DNA of 40,583 bases from Acidimicrobiaceae bacterium (GTDB lineage Bacteria > Actinomycetota > Acidimicrobiia > Acidimicrobiales > RAAP-2). This document shows, piece by piece, positions 15,614-23,481 of this stretch; the first letter of the stretch is position 1; each line of letters begins with the position of its first letter. Location of the stretch: contig CANGPX010000005.1 of NCBI GenBank assembly GCA_947456095.1, positions 1-40,583 on the forward strand, written 5' to 3'. The notes under the pieces are model-generated. The model saw only the letters and a list, made by a program, of their open reading frames with translations. It was not told the DNA's origin and made no database searches. Made by a program: the position numbers and the translations under genes.

Positions 15614-16705
15614 CTACTCGCGCCGGCTGGTTCGTTTTGGTTCGATGCCACCTAAGCCCGCTGCCATTGCCCGCAGACCTTCTAAGTCGTGGCTGTCATC
15701 GGCAACGAGGGGCAATTCCACCACTGTTGGAGCACCAGCACGGTCAATCAGGCTGGCGACAAGTGCTGCTTCTGCTTCATGGTCAACGTGCAACATCTCC
15801 ACGTTGGCAATGAGTTGAACAAGTGCATCGCTGCTGTGGCGCTCGTCGAGGTCTGGGCCTTTTCCAAAGTCAGGGGTTCTGCGGTTGACAATGAGCGCAG
15901 CAACAGCAGTTCCCGTTGTTTGCAATTGCTCAGCGAAATACATGGCTTCTGCCACGGCATCGCTTCGTGGGGCCGTGACGACGACGTAACGCGTGGTGTC
16001 AGCGCGCAGCAAGGTCCTCATGGCATTTGACCGCTCGACGAAGCCCTCTTCCATCCCAGCAAAGGCTTGCAAGAACGCCACTGCGTCAGCCACGAGTTCA
16101 GCCCCCGCAGCGGACGACACCGCTTTCAACATGGCTTGTGTTGCCAGACCAAAGGCCCGCAGGTAAGCCTTTGTTGGCATGAGGAGTGCTCGAAACAGGC
16201 GGTTCTCGAAGAGCTGCGTGATGCGTTGTGGAGCATCCAAGAGTTCCAACGCATTTCTCGTTGGTGGGGTGTCGACCACGATGACGTCGTAGTTGCCACT
16301 CGAGAAGAGTTCGTAGAGCTTCTCCATTGCCATGTATTCCTGGGTGCCACCGAGTGAGGTGACCATGGCTTGATAGATCCGAGTTGAGCGAATCGTTTCT
16401 GCTTGCTCGAGCGACGGGGCATAGCGATCAATCAAGCGATCAAAGGTCGACCCGGTATCAAGCATCATGGCCGAAAGCACGCCGGGCGAAATTGCCGGCA
16501 CCACCGATGGTTCGTTGCTGATGGTGCTGATCCCAAGCACGTCAGCAAGACGCCTCGCCGGGTCAACCGTCATCACACAGACCCGCTTGCCCTGTTCTGC
16601 CAGAGCAATCGCGAGCGAGGCTGACACCGTTGTTTTCCCCACCCCGCCAGGCCCGCAACAAACAACGACGTTCGCACCAGCGACAGCCTCAAGACAGTTC
16701 GTCAT
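15614..16705 (-). CDS. ArsA/GET3-like anion-transporting ATPase, second of a pair
   Basis: The 363-residue protein has the deviant P-loop CCGPGGVGKTTVSASLA (about 13-29), then VMTVDPARRLADVLG (switch I with Asp and Pro), and DVIVVDTPPTRNALELLDAP (about 155-174), which is the ArsA/GET3 switch II. A hydrophobic helical stretch FRALLMPTKAYLRAFG follows. It lacks the arsenite cysteines expected of a true ArsA. In Mycobacterium tuberculosis a comparable adjacent pair (Rv3679-Rv3680) lies beside whiB4, matching the local layout. The ATG at 16705 overlaps the end of the first ATPase gene by 17 bases, which points to a heteromeric complex. The client is unknown. Confidence 0.87.
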   Translation of the reverse strand: MTNCLEAVAGANVVVCCGPGGVGKTTVSASLAIALAEQGKRVCVMTVDPARRLADVLGISTISNEPSVVPAISPGVLSAMMLDTGSTFDRLIDRYAPSLEQAETIRSTRIYQAMVTSLGGTQEYMAMEKLYELFSSGNYDVIVVDTPPTRNALELLDAPQRITQLFENRLFRALLMPTKAYLRAFGLATQAMLKAVSSAAGAELVADAVAFLQAFAGMEEGFVERSNAMRTLLRADTTRYVVVTAPRSDAVAEAMYFAEQLQTTGTAVAALIVNRRTPDFGKGPDLDERHSSDALVQLIANVEMLHVDHEAEAALVASLIDRAGAPTVVELPLVADDSHDLEGLRAMAAGLGGIEPKRTSRRE

Positions 16706-17666
16706 GGTCAACTTCCATCTCGGCAATTGCTGCGGCCAACGCATCGGCAAGCATCTCGGTTGCCCGCAGCCCCGTCACACTGGCCGACAGTGTCGGCAGC
16801 AGCAACTGTGGCAACGGCAGCTCTTCCATCAAGCGACTCCGCTGGGCTTCGGCCAACTGGGCTCTTGTTGTCGTAAAGACTCGAGCGGCCTCAAGCTGGG
16901 CAACGATCTTGGGCGACAGTGTTGCGCTTGAGTGTTGAACAATGTCGCTCGCTGAGTCAGCAAGCGCAGGCGGCACGGTCAACATGGCGTTGACGACCAG
17001 CGGCGCCAGCGTCACTTCTGCTTCGTCTTCAACCGCAAAGGCTGCACCGATTAATTCGGTGACGGGTAGCTCTTCTGGCAAACACACGAGCATGACTTGA
17101 CAACGTTTCTTGTTGGTCAACAGTTCGACCACTTCTTCTGCTTGGGTGCGAACAGGACCAGACCTTGCCGCTTCAATCACGCCTTTGGCCGAGGTGAGCA
17201 GGGTGCGAGCATGACCTGTTGCTGGCGCATCAACCACAATGAGATCAAAGGTTTTGGAGGATTCCAAACTCTTGATCTTTCCCATGATGAGCACTTCCGC
17301 GAGTCCTGGAATGGCGGTTGCGACCATGTCGAGCAACCCAGAAGACCGCAGCCGCTTCAAGATGCGAGCAAGTCCGCGGTCAGACAAGTAGTCGGTTAAC
17401 GCATCATGTGCAGTGAGCCGACGAGCAAAAATTGAACCACCAGAGGCCCTTTGGCTCCACACTTCGTGTGGTTCATAGGTGAGTTCTCCCACATGGCCGA
17501 GGCGCTCGGCCACATTGGGTTTGCCATCGAGTTCAACAATGAGGACCTTGAGCCCAGCGCGAGCTGCGGTCAGGCCAAGCGTTGTTGCGACCGTGGTCTT
17601 TCCAACGCCACCTTTTCCGACCACAATCACGACTCGGCTTTGCTGGCAAAAGTCGATGACGTCCAT
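16689..17666 (-). CDS. ArsA/GET3-like anion-transporting ATPase, first of a pair
   Basis: The 325-residue protein starts MDVIDFCQQSRVVIVVGKGG and carries the deviant P-loop GKGGVGKTTVATTLG. LIVELDGKPNVAERLG follows, and DLIVVDAPATGHARTLL is switch II. A KRCQVMLVCLPEELPV strand is conserved in the actinobacterial pair. The ATG at 17666 was chosen over an upstream TTG at 17738 because TAGGCT, a -10 box, lies eight bases before it and the upstream extension is not family-like. It opens the operon ATPase-ATPase-receiver-CorC and is divergent from whiB. Proteins of this pair in mycobacteria are reported to affect envelope or redox homeostasis; the exact function here is not known. Confidence 0.87.
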   Translation of the reverse strand: MDVIDFCQQSRVVIVVGKGGVGKTTVATTLGLTAARAGLKVLIVELDGKPNVAERLGHVGELTYEPHEVWSQRASGGSIFARRLTAHDALTDYLSDRGLARILKRLRSSGLLDMVATAIPGLAEVLIMGKIKSLESSKTFDLIVVDAPATGHARTLLTSAKGVIEAARSGPVRTQAEEVVELLTNKKRCQVMLVCLPEELPVTELIGAAFAVEDEAEVTLAPLVVNAMLTVPPALADSASDIVQHSSATLSPKIVAQLEAARVFTTTRAQLAEAQRSRLMEELPLPQLLLPTLSASVTGLRATEMLADALAAAIAEMEVDHDELS

Positions 17667-17674
17667 TGCTTTCG

Positions 17675-17680
17675 AGCCTA
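17675..17680 (-). promoter_or_regulatory. -10 box of the ATPase operon
   Basis: TAGGCT on the minus strand stands eight bases before the ATG at 17666, giving a transcript with a leader of almost zero length. No convincing -35 is seen. Confidence 0.5.
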
Positions 17681-17818
17681 CAAGGCCACTTCGGTCCTCA
17701 CTCCAGTCGACCAAAACCGGGAGAGTTTGGGCCGACAATCGATGACAAAAGTGTCACTTGTGAGTTTGACTCGCGACCTCTAGGTTGACACTGTTATTCA
17801 AACCACTGGGGGGTGGCT

Positions 17819-18082
17819 ATGCAGAATTACGCAGAGCAGTGGCAGCGTATGGCGTCATGCAAGGGACCGCATGCGGATTTGTTCTATCCGCCAAACACCA
17901 CGGAGCGTCGAGAGGAAAAGGCCAACCGAGAAGCCGATGCAAAGTCGATTTGCAACGACTGCCCGGTGAAGGTCGAGTGCCTTGACTACGCGATTGCCAT
18001 CAACGAGACGTATGGGATCTGGGGGGGTCTCAACGAACTCGAGCGCAAGAACCTCACCACGAGGCGTTTGCGTCTTCGCTGA
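17819..18082 (+). CDS. WhiB-family iron-sulfur transcription factor
   Basis: The 87-residue protein has the four cluster cysteines of the WhiB family: Cys14, Cys45, Cys48 and Cys54 in the pattern C-x30-C-x2-C-x5-C (CNDCPVKVEC). The turn GIWGGL (66-71) follows, and then a basic tail ending RRLRLR that would bind DNA. WhiB proteins hold a 4Fe-4S cluster, bind sigma factor region 4 and respond to nitric oxide or oxygen. The ATG at 17819 follows GGGGGG; a GTG two codons earlier is possible. A TTGACA at 17785-17790 may be part of the promoter. It is divergent from the ArsA-like operon, an arrangement like that of whiB4 in mycobacteria, and overlaps the VKOR gene tail to tail by 29 bases. Confidence 0.94.
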   Translation: MQNYAEQWQRMASCKGPHADLFYPPNTTERREEKANREADAKSICNDCPVKVECLDYAIAINETYGIWGGLNELERKNLTTRRLRLR

Positions 18083-18548
18083 GCTCGTCGCTTGGCGTCA
18101 CCCGATTGGTGATCAAAATCGCGAAGATGGCAAACGTCGTCACGTGAACGCCGGTGCACCACAGACAAATGTGGTGCTTGATGGCGAACTCGATGTAGAT
18201 GAGGTAGCAAATCATTGCGATGCCAGTCGCTGACGCCAAGAGGCGAAGCTGATGCACTCGCAGTTGCGGCAGCGCCCAGACCCATGGCGAGCACAGCGCC
18301 GCCATGGCGACGAAATAGGCCAAGCCATAGAGGGCAAAGGGCAAACCAAATGCCGACGAATAGGGTCCGCTCGTCACGAGCCCACAGTTGATGACGCCCG
18401 TGTTCGGGCAGAAGTCCGTAATCGACGTGTCGTAGTGCAGCACGGTCAGATAGACCGAAATCCCGAGACCAATGAGCGACAGGACAAAGGTCGAGGTAAC
18501 GACCCATCGCGAGACGGGATAGCGATCACTCAAGGGAACAGTGGTCAT
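18054..18548 (-). CDS. Vitamin K epoxide reductase (VKOR) family membrane protein
   Basis: The 164-residue membrane protein has four or five membrane helices and all four redox cysteines of VKOR: Cys47 and Cys55 in the loop FCPNTGVINCG, and Cys128-x2-Cys131 in HICLWCTGVH. The block YSSAFGLPFALYG (63-75) is the standard quinone-site signature. Bacterial VKOR reoxidises a periplasmic thiol oxidoreductase (a DsbA-like partner) and passes electrons to a quinone, supporting disulfide formation. The ATG at 18548 follows AAGGAG, which overlaps the TAA of the upstream DUF929 gene; the two are co-transcribed. The partner has lost its cysteines (see that entry). Confidence 0.9.
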   Translation of the reverse strand: MTTVPLSDRYPVSRWVVTSTFVLSLIGLGISVYLTVLHYDTSITDFCPNTGVINCGLVTSGPYSSAFGLPFALYGLAYFVAMAALCSPWVWALPQLRVHQLRLLASATGIAMICYLIYIEFAIKHHICLWCTGVHVTTFAIFAILITNRVTPSDELSEDANASW

Positions 18549-18557
18549 CGTCACTCC

Positions 18558-19439
18558 TTAGGAACAGACATTGGCTGGCTTGCCATGGGTTAACTGACAC
18601 AGTTGCGCACTGAGTTCATTGGCAGCCGTCAGGACCGCCAAAGACTTAAACCTCGGTGGTCCAGCCAAGATGTTGGCCATGTCGTAGCGACTGATTCCAA
18701 TGAGCGCGGATGGTGGCACCTGAGTGCCAACAAGCACCGAGCGGCCACCAAGATCAACAAAGGGGTAGGCCGGTTCGGCTTTCACGCCAACTGGAGCCGA
18801 CGCGAGATCAGAAGCCATGGTGTCATTGACGTGGATGAGGTTGGCAAGGTCACGTGGCAATGCCATGGCTGCGGGGTAATTGCCAAGGTTGTCTGGATGC
18901 TCAGCGGTCAGTTCATAACCGGCAAAGGTGAGATAGGCCGAGCGATACCTCGCTCCACGAAACGTGAACGACTCAAGACTCGGCGGCCAAGCGGTGGCAG
19001 ATGAAGTGACCGTGCCGAGTTTGGTGAAGCGGCCAAAACGGCTCAAGGCCACAATGATTGCCCAACGTTCAGCCGCTGAGCTCATTGACGACTCAGTGCC
19101 AACGAACACGACGAGTGGGAGTCGCACCCCGTTTGGTGAAATACCAGTGAGCAGCGGTCCTTTTCGTGAATGCAAGACATCAACCATGGCAACAGGAGTC
19201 AACTTGGCCGCCTGAAAGGCGCTGTCAGGAACCGTCGCCAACTTGAGGGCAATGGAACCGCTCACTGCCGTGACCGGGTCAGTCCCGCCTGAGCGTTCGG
19301 GTCGGACAATCTTGACAACAACCAGCGTGCAGATGAGGACAACCACAACAATTGCTGCGAGCCATGCAAGCAGCGTCGGCCATGGCCGGCGCGGTTGAAA
19401 GGTCGGCACTGCTGCTTCTGACGTGATTTGCATGGTCAT
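18558..19439 (-). CDS. DUF929-family thioredoxin-like membrane-anchored protein lacking CxxC
   Basis: The 293-residue protein has an N-terminal membrane anchor at about 22-45 and a thioredoxin-like domain outside. It shows the DUF929 landmarks: LVVFVGTE then AAERWAIIVALSRFG (about 110-137), ESFTFRGARYRSAYLTF, and YPFVDLGG. The family normally reads GAEYCPFCAAERW at the active site. Here the matching residues 114-126 read GTESSMSSAAERW, so both cysteines are serine (118 and 121). It should not be able to exchange disulfides in the usual way. The ATG at 19439 is chosen by the lack of better options; TAAGGT lies 24 bases upstream. It sits directly before VKOR, with which DUF929 proteins typically work. 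Confidence 0.8.
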   Translation of the reverse strand: MTMQITSEAAVPTFQPRRPWPTLLAWLAAIVVVVLICTLVVVKIVRPERSGGTDPVTAVSGSIALKLATVPDSAFQAAKLTPVAMVDVLHSRKGPLLTGISPNGVRLPLVVFVGTESSMSSAAERWAIIVALSRFGRFTKLGTVTSSATAWPPSLESFTFRGARYRSAYLTFAGYELTAEHPDNLGNYPAAMALPRDLANLIHVNDTMASDLASAPVGVKAEPAYPFVDLGGRSVLVGTQVPPSALIGISRYDMANILAGPPRFKSLAVLTAANELSAQLCQLTHGKPANVCS

Positions 19440-19495
19440 AAGATGCGCATGCGCGCAATTCCACCTTACGTCAGGCACTTGCCGAAGCAGCCCGG

Positions 19496-19501
19496 TAAGT
19501 T
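19496..19501 (+). promoter_or_regulatory. Leaderless -10 box of the Nudix gene
   Basis: TAAGTT, six bases (GAAGAG), then the ATG at 19508. The GAAGAG could also act as a weak RBS if transcription begins further upstream. Confidence 0.55.
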
Positions 19502-19507
19502 GAAGAG

Positions 19508-20431
19508 ATGGCTGAAACTCCCCCGCACGTCCCTGCCGACCAGGTGGCCCTCCGGCCAGCCGCGACGGTCATGTTGGTGCGCGACGACGACCAAGGCACC
19601 GGCATTGAGGTGCTCATGGTGCAGCGCAACCTCAACTCCGACTTCGTGGGTGGGGCATACGTCTTTCCCGGTGGAGCTGTCGACCCGGCCGACTCAACTG
19701 CACAAGTCGAGCAGCGAAGTGGTGGACGAACTGACGCCAACGCGTCCGAGATTCTCGGCATTGAACGAGGTGGACTTGCGTATTTCATTGCGGTGCTCCG
19801 CGAGTGTTTCGAAGAAGCGGGGATTTTGCTTGCCACAGATCCGGCCGGCACCATGCTGCGCTTGGATGATGAAGTAACCGCTGAGCGTTTCGCCGTGCAC
19901 CGCCACAAGTTGAATAACCGTGAGTGCACGTTCGTCGAGATTGCCGAAGCGGAAGATCTCCACTTGGCCGTGCAAGACGTTGCCTACTTCGCTCACTGGA
20001 TCACTCCAGAAGGTGCGCCTCGGCGCTACGACACGCGCTTTTTTGTCGCCCGTGCACCTGAGGGGCAAGTTCCCGCACACGATGCCGGAGAAGTCATTGC
20101 TGATGTGTGGATCTCACCAGCTGAGGCACTGCTCGCCCATCAGCGCAACGAAATTGAGCTGATCTTTCCAACGATTAAGAACCTGCAGGCCATCTCCCGG
20201 TTCTCAACTGTCGATGCCTTGCTTGATGCTGCTGCTCACGCCGAATCAATCCCAGCAATCATGCCGAGAATTACCGTGACAGGCGAAGGCGTGCGCATCT
20301 TGCTGCCAGGCGATGATGGCTACGACGACTACGTCTCACCTACCCACGCCACGCCACCAACCGATTTCAATGCCACTATCAAGCGGGTTTCCCACCACGC
20401 AAACCCAGGTGACGGAACCACGCACTCTTGA
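19508..20431 (+). CDS. Nudix hydrolase, NUDT19-like
   Basis: The 307-residue protein has the Nudix fold. FVGGAYVFPGGAVDPAD (about 46-62) is the strand before an insertion, and the Nudix box reads AVLRECFEEAGILL (about 94-107), with the REx2EE core intact. The insertion between the FPGG block and the box, and the later block ITPEGAPRRYDTRFFVA, are typical of the NUDT7/NUDT19 coenzyme A diphosphatase-like group. Some of these cleave CoA or acyl-CoA esters to phosphopantetheine compounds and 3',5'-ADP. CoA activity here is a family-based suggestion. The C-terminal about 60 residues are variable. The gene stands alone and is divergent from the DUF929-VKOR pair. Confidence 0.85.
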   Translation: MAETPPHVPADQVALRPAATVMLVRDDDQGTGIEVLMVQRNLNSDFVGGAYVFPGGAVDPADSTAQVEQRSGGRTDANASEILGIERGGLAYFIAVLRECFEEAGILLATDPAGTMLRLDDEVTAERFAVHRHKLNNRECTFVEIAEAEDLHLAVQDVAYFAHWITPEGAPRRYDTRFFVARAPEGQVPAHDAGEVIADVWISPAEALLAHQRNEIELIFPTIKNLQAISRFSTVDALLDAAAHAESIPAIMPRITVTGEGVRILLPGDDGYDDYVSPTHATPPTDFNATIKRVSHHANPGDGTTHS

Positions 20432-20476
20432 GAGCAATGCCGGTGGAAGACCCCTTTGCGCTCGGAGCACCTCATT

Positions 20477-21388
20477 TCAGTGAGATTCTGCTGGCTTCCA
20501 TCTGAGTTGTGAAGGATGCCAAACCCCCTCAGCGGTCGAACCAAAGAGTGGATTCACAAAGAGCCCGACAATTCTGATTGCGCTCTCAAGATCCAAGGCA
20601 TATCCAAGGTGAGCGCGACCTGCCTCTCGCGAAAATCCCCTCAACCAGAGATCACGATCTGGAACAGTAAAACTTTCCGGAATCTCCAAATTTCTCCGGT
20701 TGAATTCAGAGATGAGTGCACGCTCTTGATCAAGAGCCACAACGGTGACTCGATTCACGATGGCGACAAGATCAACGAGATCTTTGAAGCGAGTTGACGG
20801 ACGTTTTGAAGGGCCGAAGCGCTGGTAAAGAGCAGCAATTTTATCGGCAATGTGGTCGACGAGTGGATAGACCAAAAAGGGTGTGGAAGCTTTGATCGTC
20901 GTCATATTTGCGGTTAATTCCTGAACGGATTCAACACTGCCCGTCATCTCAACTCCACTGCCCACAATGTCGAGGTGAAATGTCGACCACGTGGTGGTGC
21001 CAAGTGCAGCGGTGACGGGGAGTCTGATTCCCTGAATCCCATCGGCAACTGCCGAAGCACTACCTATGTCAAAGGTGAACCAATCCCCAAGATCAACCAT
21101 GGCTGCGCGTCGAACTTCTCGTTCAGCTTCAACCGACGTTGCTCTTCGAAAGAGGTCAATGTCTGTGGTTGCTCGTACTCCGAGCCTTCGAGCCAGGAGG
21201 GCGGTAGCACCTTTGAGCACCCATCCATCATCGATGGCATACAGCCTCAAAAGCAGGCGGTCGTAGGCAAACTGTCGCTGGAGCTCATGGAGCGTCCATG
21301 GTCCATTCATCGCAGCTGCGCCGAGGCGATCATTGAGGGCGCTTCGAAATGCGCCGGGTGTTGTGTACCGTTCGCGAGGTTCGTTCAA
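20477..21388 (-). CDS. AbiEii-type nucleotidyltransferase toxin (type IV TA)
   Basis: The 303-residue protein shows the AbiEii/AbiGii nucleotidyltransferase core: WVLKGATALLARRLGVRATTDIDLF (about 56-80; key residues Gly, Ala-Leu, Arg, Thr-x-Asp-Ile-Asp). LVDHIADKIAALYQR then FKDLVDLVAIVNR follows in the C-terminal helical part (DKIAAL and K-D-x-x-D). AbiEii proteins are toxins that target translation, for some homologues by adding nucleotides to tRNA acceptor ends. Length matches the family (about 300). The TTG start overlaps the antitoxin stop as TTGA. All core residues seem intact, in contrast to the related broken gene at 8336. Base composition appears somewhat richer in A and T than neighbours, fitting horizontal acquisition. 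Confidence 0.88.
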   Translation of the reverse strand: MNEPRERYTTPGAFRSALNDRLGAAAMNGPWTLHELQRQFAYDRLLLRLYAIDDGWVLKGATALLARRLGVRATTDIDLFRRATSVEAEREVRRAAMVDLGDWFTFDIGSASAVADGIQGIRLPVTAALGTTTWSTFHLDIVGSGVEMTGSVESVQELTANMTTIKASTPFLVYPLVDHIADKIAALYQRFGPSKRPSTRFKDLVDLVAIVNRVTVVALDQERALISEFNRRNLEIPESFTVPDRDLWLRGFSREAGRAHLGYALDLESAIRIVGLFVNPLFGSTAEGVWHPSQLRWKPAESH

Positions 21389-22101
21389 GGGCGTTCACCT
21401 TCGTGTTTGAGCGAGTGCCGCGTTGCGTCGTGAGCCATGGCCAACCAGCCACTCATTCTTTCGTCTCCGACAAGTTCAAGCGCCCATTGCAAAAGGCCAA
21501 TCCCATCACCGCGTTCAAGGCCAAAATGGCGGGCGTGAGATTGAAGTTGTCGTGCCATGTTGCCCGGCTGGTCAAGGTTTTTACCCAAAGCATCTGCGAT
21601 CAGGTGGCCGACCGCTCCAAGGTCTTCACGCTGAGACAGGAGGTCGTGGGCAACGCGCGACGGTCGCGTCAGCAGCATCCCTTGAAATCGAAAGCAGTCC
21701 TGTTCTGCCACGTGCAAATGGTGCAATCGAACATCAGTCCTTCGAGTTTGTCGTCGTGTCGTGAGGGTAAATTCCATGAGTTGTTCAGCGAGATGACCAA
21801 GCTGCATGACCTCAGCCGCAGACCGATGGGAAATGACCCCATGTACAACGGTCCGCTGAAACGCAAACGTGCTCGGAGCGAGTTGCAGCCATGCCGCCTT
21901 CAGCGCGAGATGTTCTGAAATTGGAGCCCCTGTCATCCGATAGACGCCAGATGCAACACGAATGAGCGATTTTCCGGGGTCACTCAGTCGTTCGAAAACT
22001 TTGCGGTCTACGCCAGACAAGAGCGCTTGCTGACGAGTGATGAGACCCCACTGATCTTCTGCGATTCCTGAGAGGCGCTGCAGGGCCGTTTGTACAATCA
22101 C
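21385..22101 (-). CDS. AbiEi-type antitoxin/autorepressor (type IV TA)
   Basis: The 238-residue protein has an N-terminal winged-helix domain reading WGLITRQQALLSGVDRKVFERL and then IRVASGVYRMTGAP (about 18-60), which is the AbiEi antitoxin HTH signature. The C-terminal part, with VVHGVISHRSAAEVMQLG and FRFQGMLLTRPSRVAHDLL, matches the antitoxin domain that carries the neutralising activity. The protein would repress its own promoter and oppose the nucleotidyltransferase. The GTG at 22101 stands six bases after a TAAGAT box, so the messenger is probably leaderless. A palindrome TTGTACAA covers its second to fourth codons. It is followed by the toxin gene with a four-base overlap. Confidence 0.85.
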   Translation of the reverse strand: MIVQTALQRLSGIAEDQWGLITRQQALLSGVDRKVFERLSDPGKSLIRVASGVYRMTGAPISEHLALKAAWLQLAPSTFAFQRTVVHGVISHRSAAEVMQLGHLAEQLMEFTLTTRRQTRRTDVRLHHLHVAEQDCFRFQGMLLTRPSRVAHDLLSQREDLGAVGHLIADALGKNLDQPGNMARQLQSHARHFGLERGDGIGLLQWALELVGDERMSGWLAMAHDATRHSLKHEGERP

Positions 22102-22107
22102 TACTTC

Positions 22108-22113
22108 ATCTTA
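22108..22113 (-). promoter_or_regulatory. Leaderless -10 box of the AbiE operon
   Basis: On the minus strand TAAGAT, then GAAGTA, then the GTG start at 22101. Confidence 0.65.
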
Positions 22114-22218
22114 CCCTTTAGACAGGTATTTTGCAGTAGGAGAATGAAAAGTTTGGAATCCTCGAAACAGCCAAAGAACAAAGCACCGCGGCAAAACCTT
22201 GTTCTCACGAGAAACCAC

Positions 22219-22250
22219 CTGAGAACAGGCAACCCGCCAGGAGTTCTCAG
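22219..22250. repeat. CTGAGAAC/GTTCTCAG hairpin at the end of mrp
   Basis: CTGAGAAC (22219-22226) and GTTCTCAG (22243-22250) are exact complements with 16 bases between, inside which GGC and GCC can also pair. A further GTTCTCA copy is at 22201-22207. The hairpin overlaps the mrp stop codon and could terminate mrp transcription. Confidence 0.4.
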
Positions 22251-23389
22251 ATGGCCGTTGCAACCGCTTTATCGAGCGCCTCAAGGAGCCGAGCTGAGCA
22301 CCCTTGCATGGAAACAGGCGGGGCAATGTCTTCAACAATGCTTCGAGCGAGTTCAAAAAACACTGCGGCAAGCGGTCCAGTCCCTAAAGCTGAGGGAAGC
22401 CCGAGGTCGCCACCAGCAGCCATGTCGGGGTGAAGAGGAATCTGCGCCAACAGCGCAACGCCAAGTTGTTCGGCCAAACGCTCACCGCCACCACTGCCAA
22501 ACAGCGCATAGGAGGTTCCGTGATCACAAACAAAGGCCGACATGTTTTCAATCACGCCAGCGACGGGGAGATAGCCCCGTCGCGCCATATCGGCTGCTCG
22601 GTGTGCGACTTGTTGAGCGGCAACTGGAGGCGTGGTGACCACAATCATCTCTGCTCTTGGCAACACCTTGATGAGACCCATGGCGACGTCGCCAGTTCCC
22701 GGTGGCAAGTCAACAAGCAGATAGTCGAGATCACCCCACGCAGCATCTTCCACGAATTGCTGCACCGCTCGGTTGAGCACCAAGCCCCGCCACATGATGG
22801 CTTTGTCTTCATCGGCCAAAAAACCCATCGACAAGACCTTGAGTCGACCAGCACCGCACGGTTGCTCAATCGGGAGCATCTTGCCATCTTTGGCTTCAAC
22901 TGGGCCCTTCATGCCAAGCAGTCGCGGAATAGAAAATCCCCAAATATCTGCGTCTAAGACCCCAACGGTGAGGCCCGTGCTCGCAAGCGCAACGGCGAGG
23001 TTTGTCGTGACCGAGGATTTTCCCACGCCGCCTTTTCCTGACCCAATGGCCAAGATACGGGTGGTCTGCGAAATGGTGTCGGTGCCTTTGTCCTTTGCCA
23101 CTGCTCTTGCTCGAGCCATCACGACCGCTTTTTGGTCAGCATCCATCATCGAGATGGCCACCTTGACCGACATCACGCCATCAAGAACCGACACTCGAGA
23201 AACCACGTCTCGTTCAATTGCGACGCGCAGCGGACAACCAGCAATAGTGAGTGCGACATTGACCGTGACTGCGCCATCTTCAATGGTGATTTCGCCAACC
23301 ATTTGCAGGTCAACAATGTTGTCGCCGAGCTCTGGGTCCATGACGCCGCGAAGCGCTTGCCGCACCGCATCTGTCGTCACGTGAGCCAT
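22247..23389 (-). CDS. mrp: Mrp/ApbC/NBP35-family iron-sulfur carrier ATPase
   Basis: The 380-residue protein has an N-terminal MIP18-like (DUF59) domain with VMDPELGDNIVDLQMV and IAGCPLRVAIERDV (about 16-62). A ParA-type ATPase follows: deviant P-loop AIGSGKGGVGKSSVTTNLA (about 113-131), then VGVLDADIWGFSIPRLLG, and LLVDLPPGTGDVAMGL (about 222-237). VIENMSAFVCDHG (about 279) marks the region where many homologues carry a CxxC; only one Cys is present here. These proteins hold and transfer a 4Fe-4S cluster to apo-enzymes. A TACGCT box lies six bases upstream of the ATG, again leaderless. It is divergent from an A-type carrier gene, consistent with a cluster-assembly role. Confidence 0.93.
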   Translation of the reverse strand: MAHVTTDAVRQALRGVMDPELGDNIVDLQMVGEITIEDGAVTVNVALTIAGCPLRVAIERDVVSRVSVLDGVMSVKVAISMMDADQKAVVMARARAVAKDKGTDTISQTTRILAIGSGKGGVGKSSVTTNLAVALASTGLTVGVLDADIWGFSIPRLLGMKGPVEAKDGKMLPIEQPCGAGRLKVLSMGFLADEDKAIMWRGLVLNRAVQQFVEDAAWGDLDYLLVDLPPGTGDVAMGLIKVLPRAEMIVVTTPPVAAQQVAHRAADMARRGYLPVAGVIENMSAFVCDHGTSYALFGSGGGERLAEQLGVALLAQIPLHPDMAAGGDLGLPSALGTGPLAAVFFELARSIVEDIAPPVSMQGCSARLLEALDKAVATAI

Positions 23390-23395
23390 GGCCCA

Positions 23396-23401
23396 AGCGT
23401 A
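23396..23401 (-). promoter_or_regulatory. Leaderless -10 box of mrp
   Basis: On the minus strand TACGCT, then TGGGCC, then the ATG at 23389. Confidence 0.6.
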
Positions 23402-23481
23402 ACCGTGGCCTGCTGACCGAGAGCACTCATTCGCCGATTACGCTGAGGTGCGTAGTTCAAGCCCAAGTTCTTGGAGGCACC

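Noticed and set aside
17667-17738. Upstream TTG start for the first ArsA-like ATPase
   Set aside because: A TAGGCT -10 box lies within the extension and places the transcript start at about the ATG at 17666.
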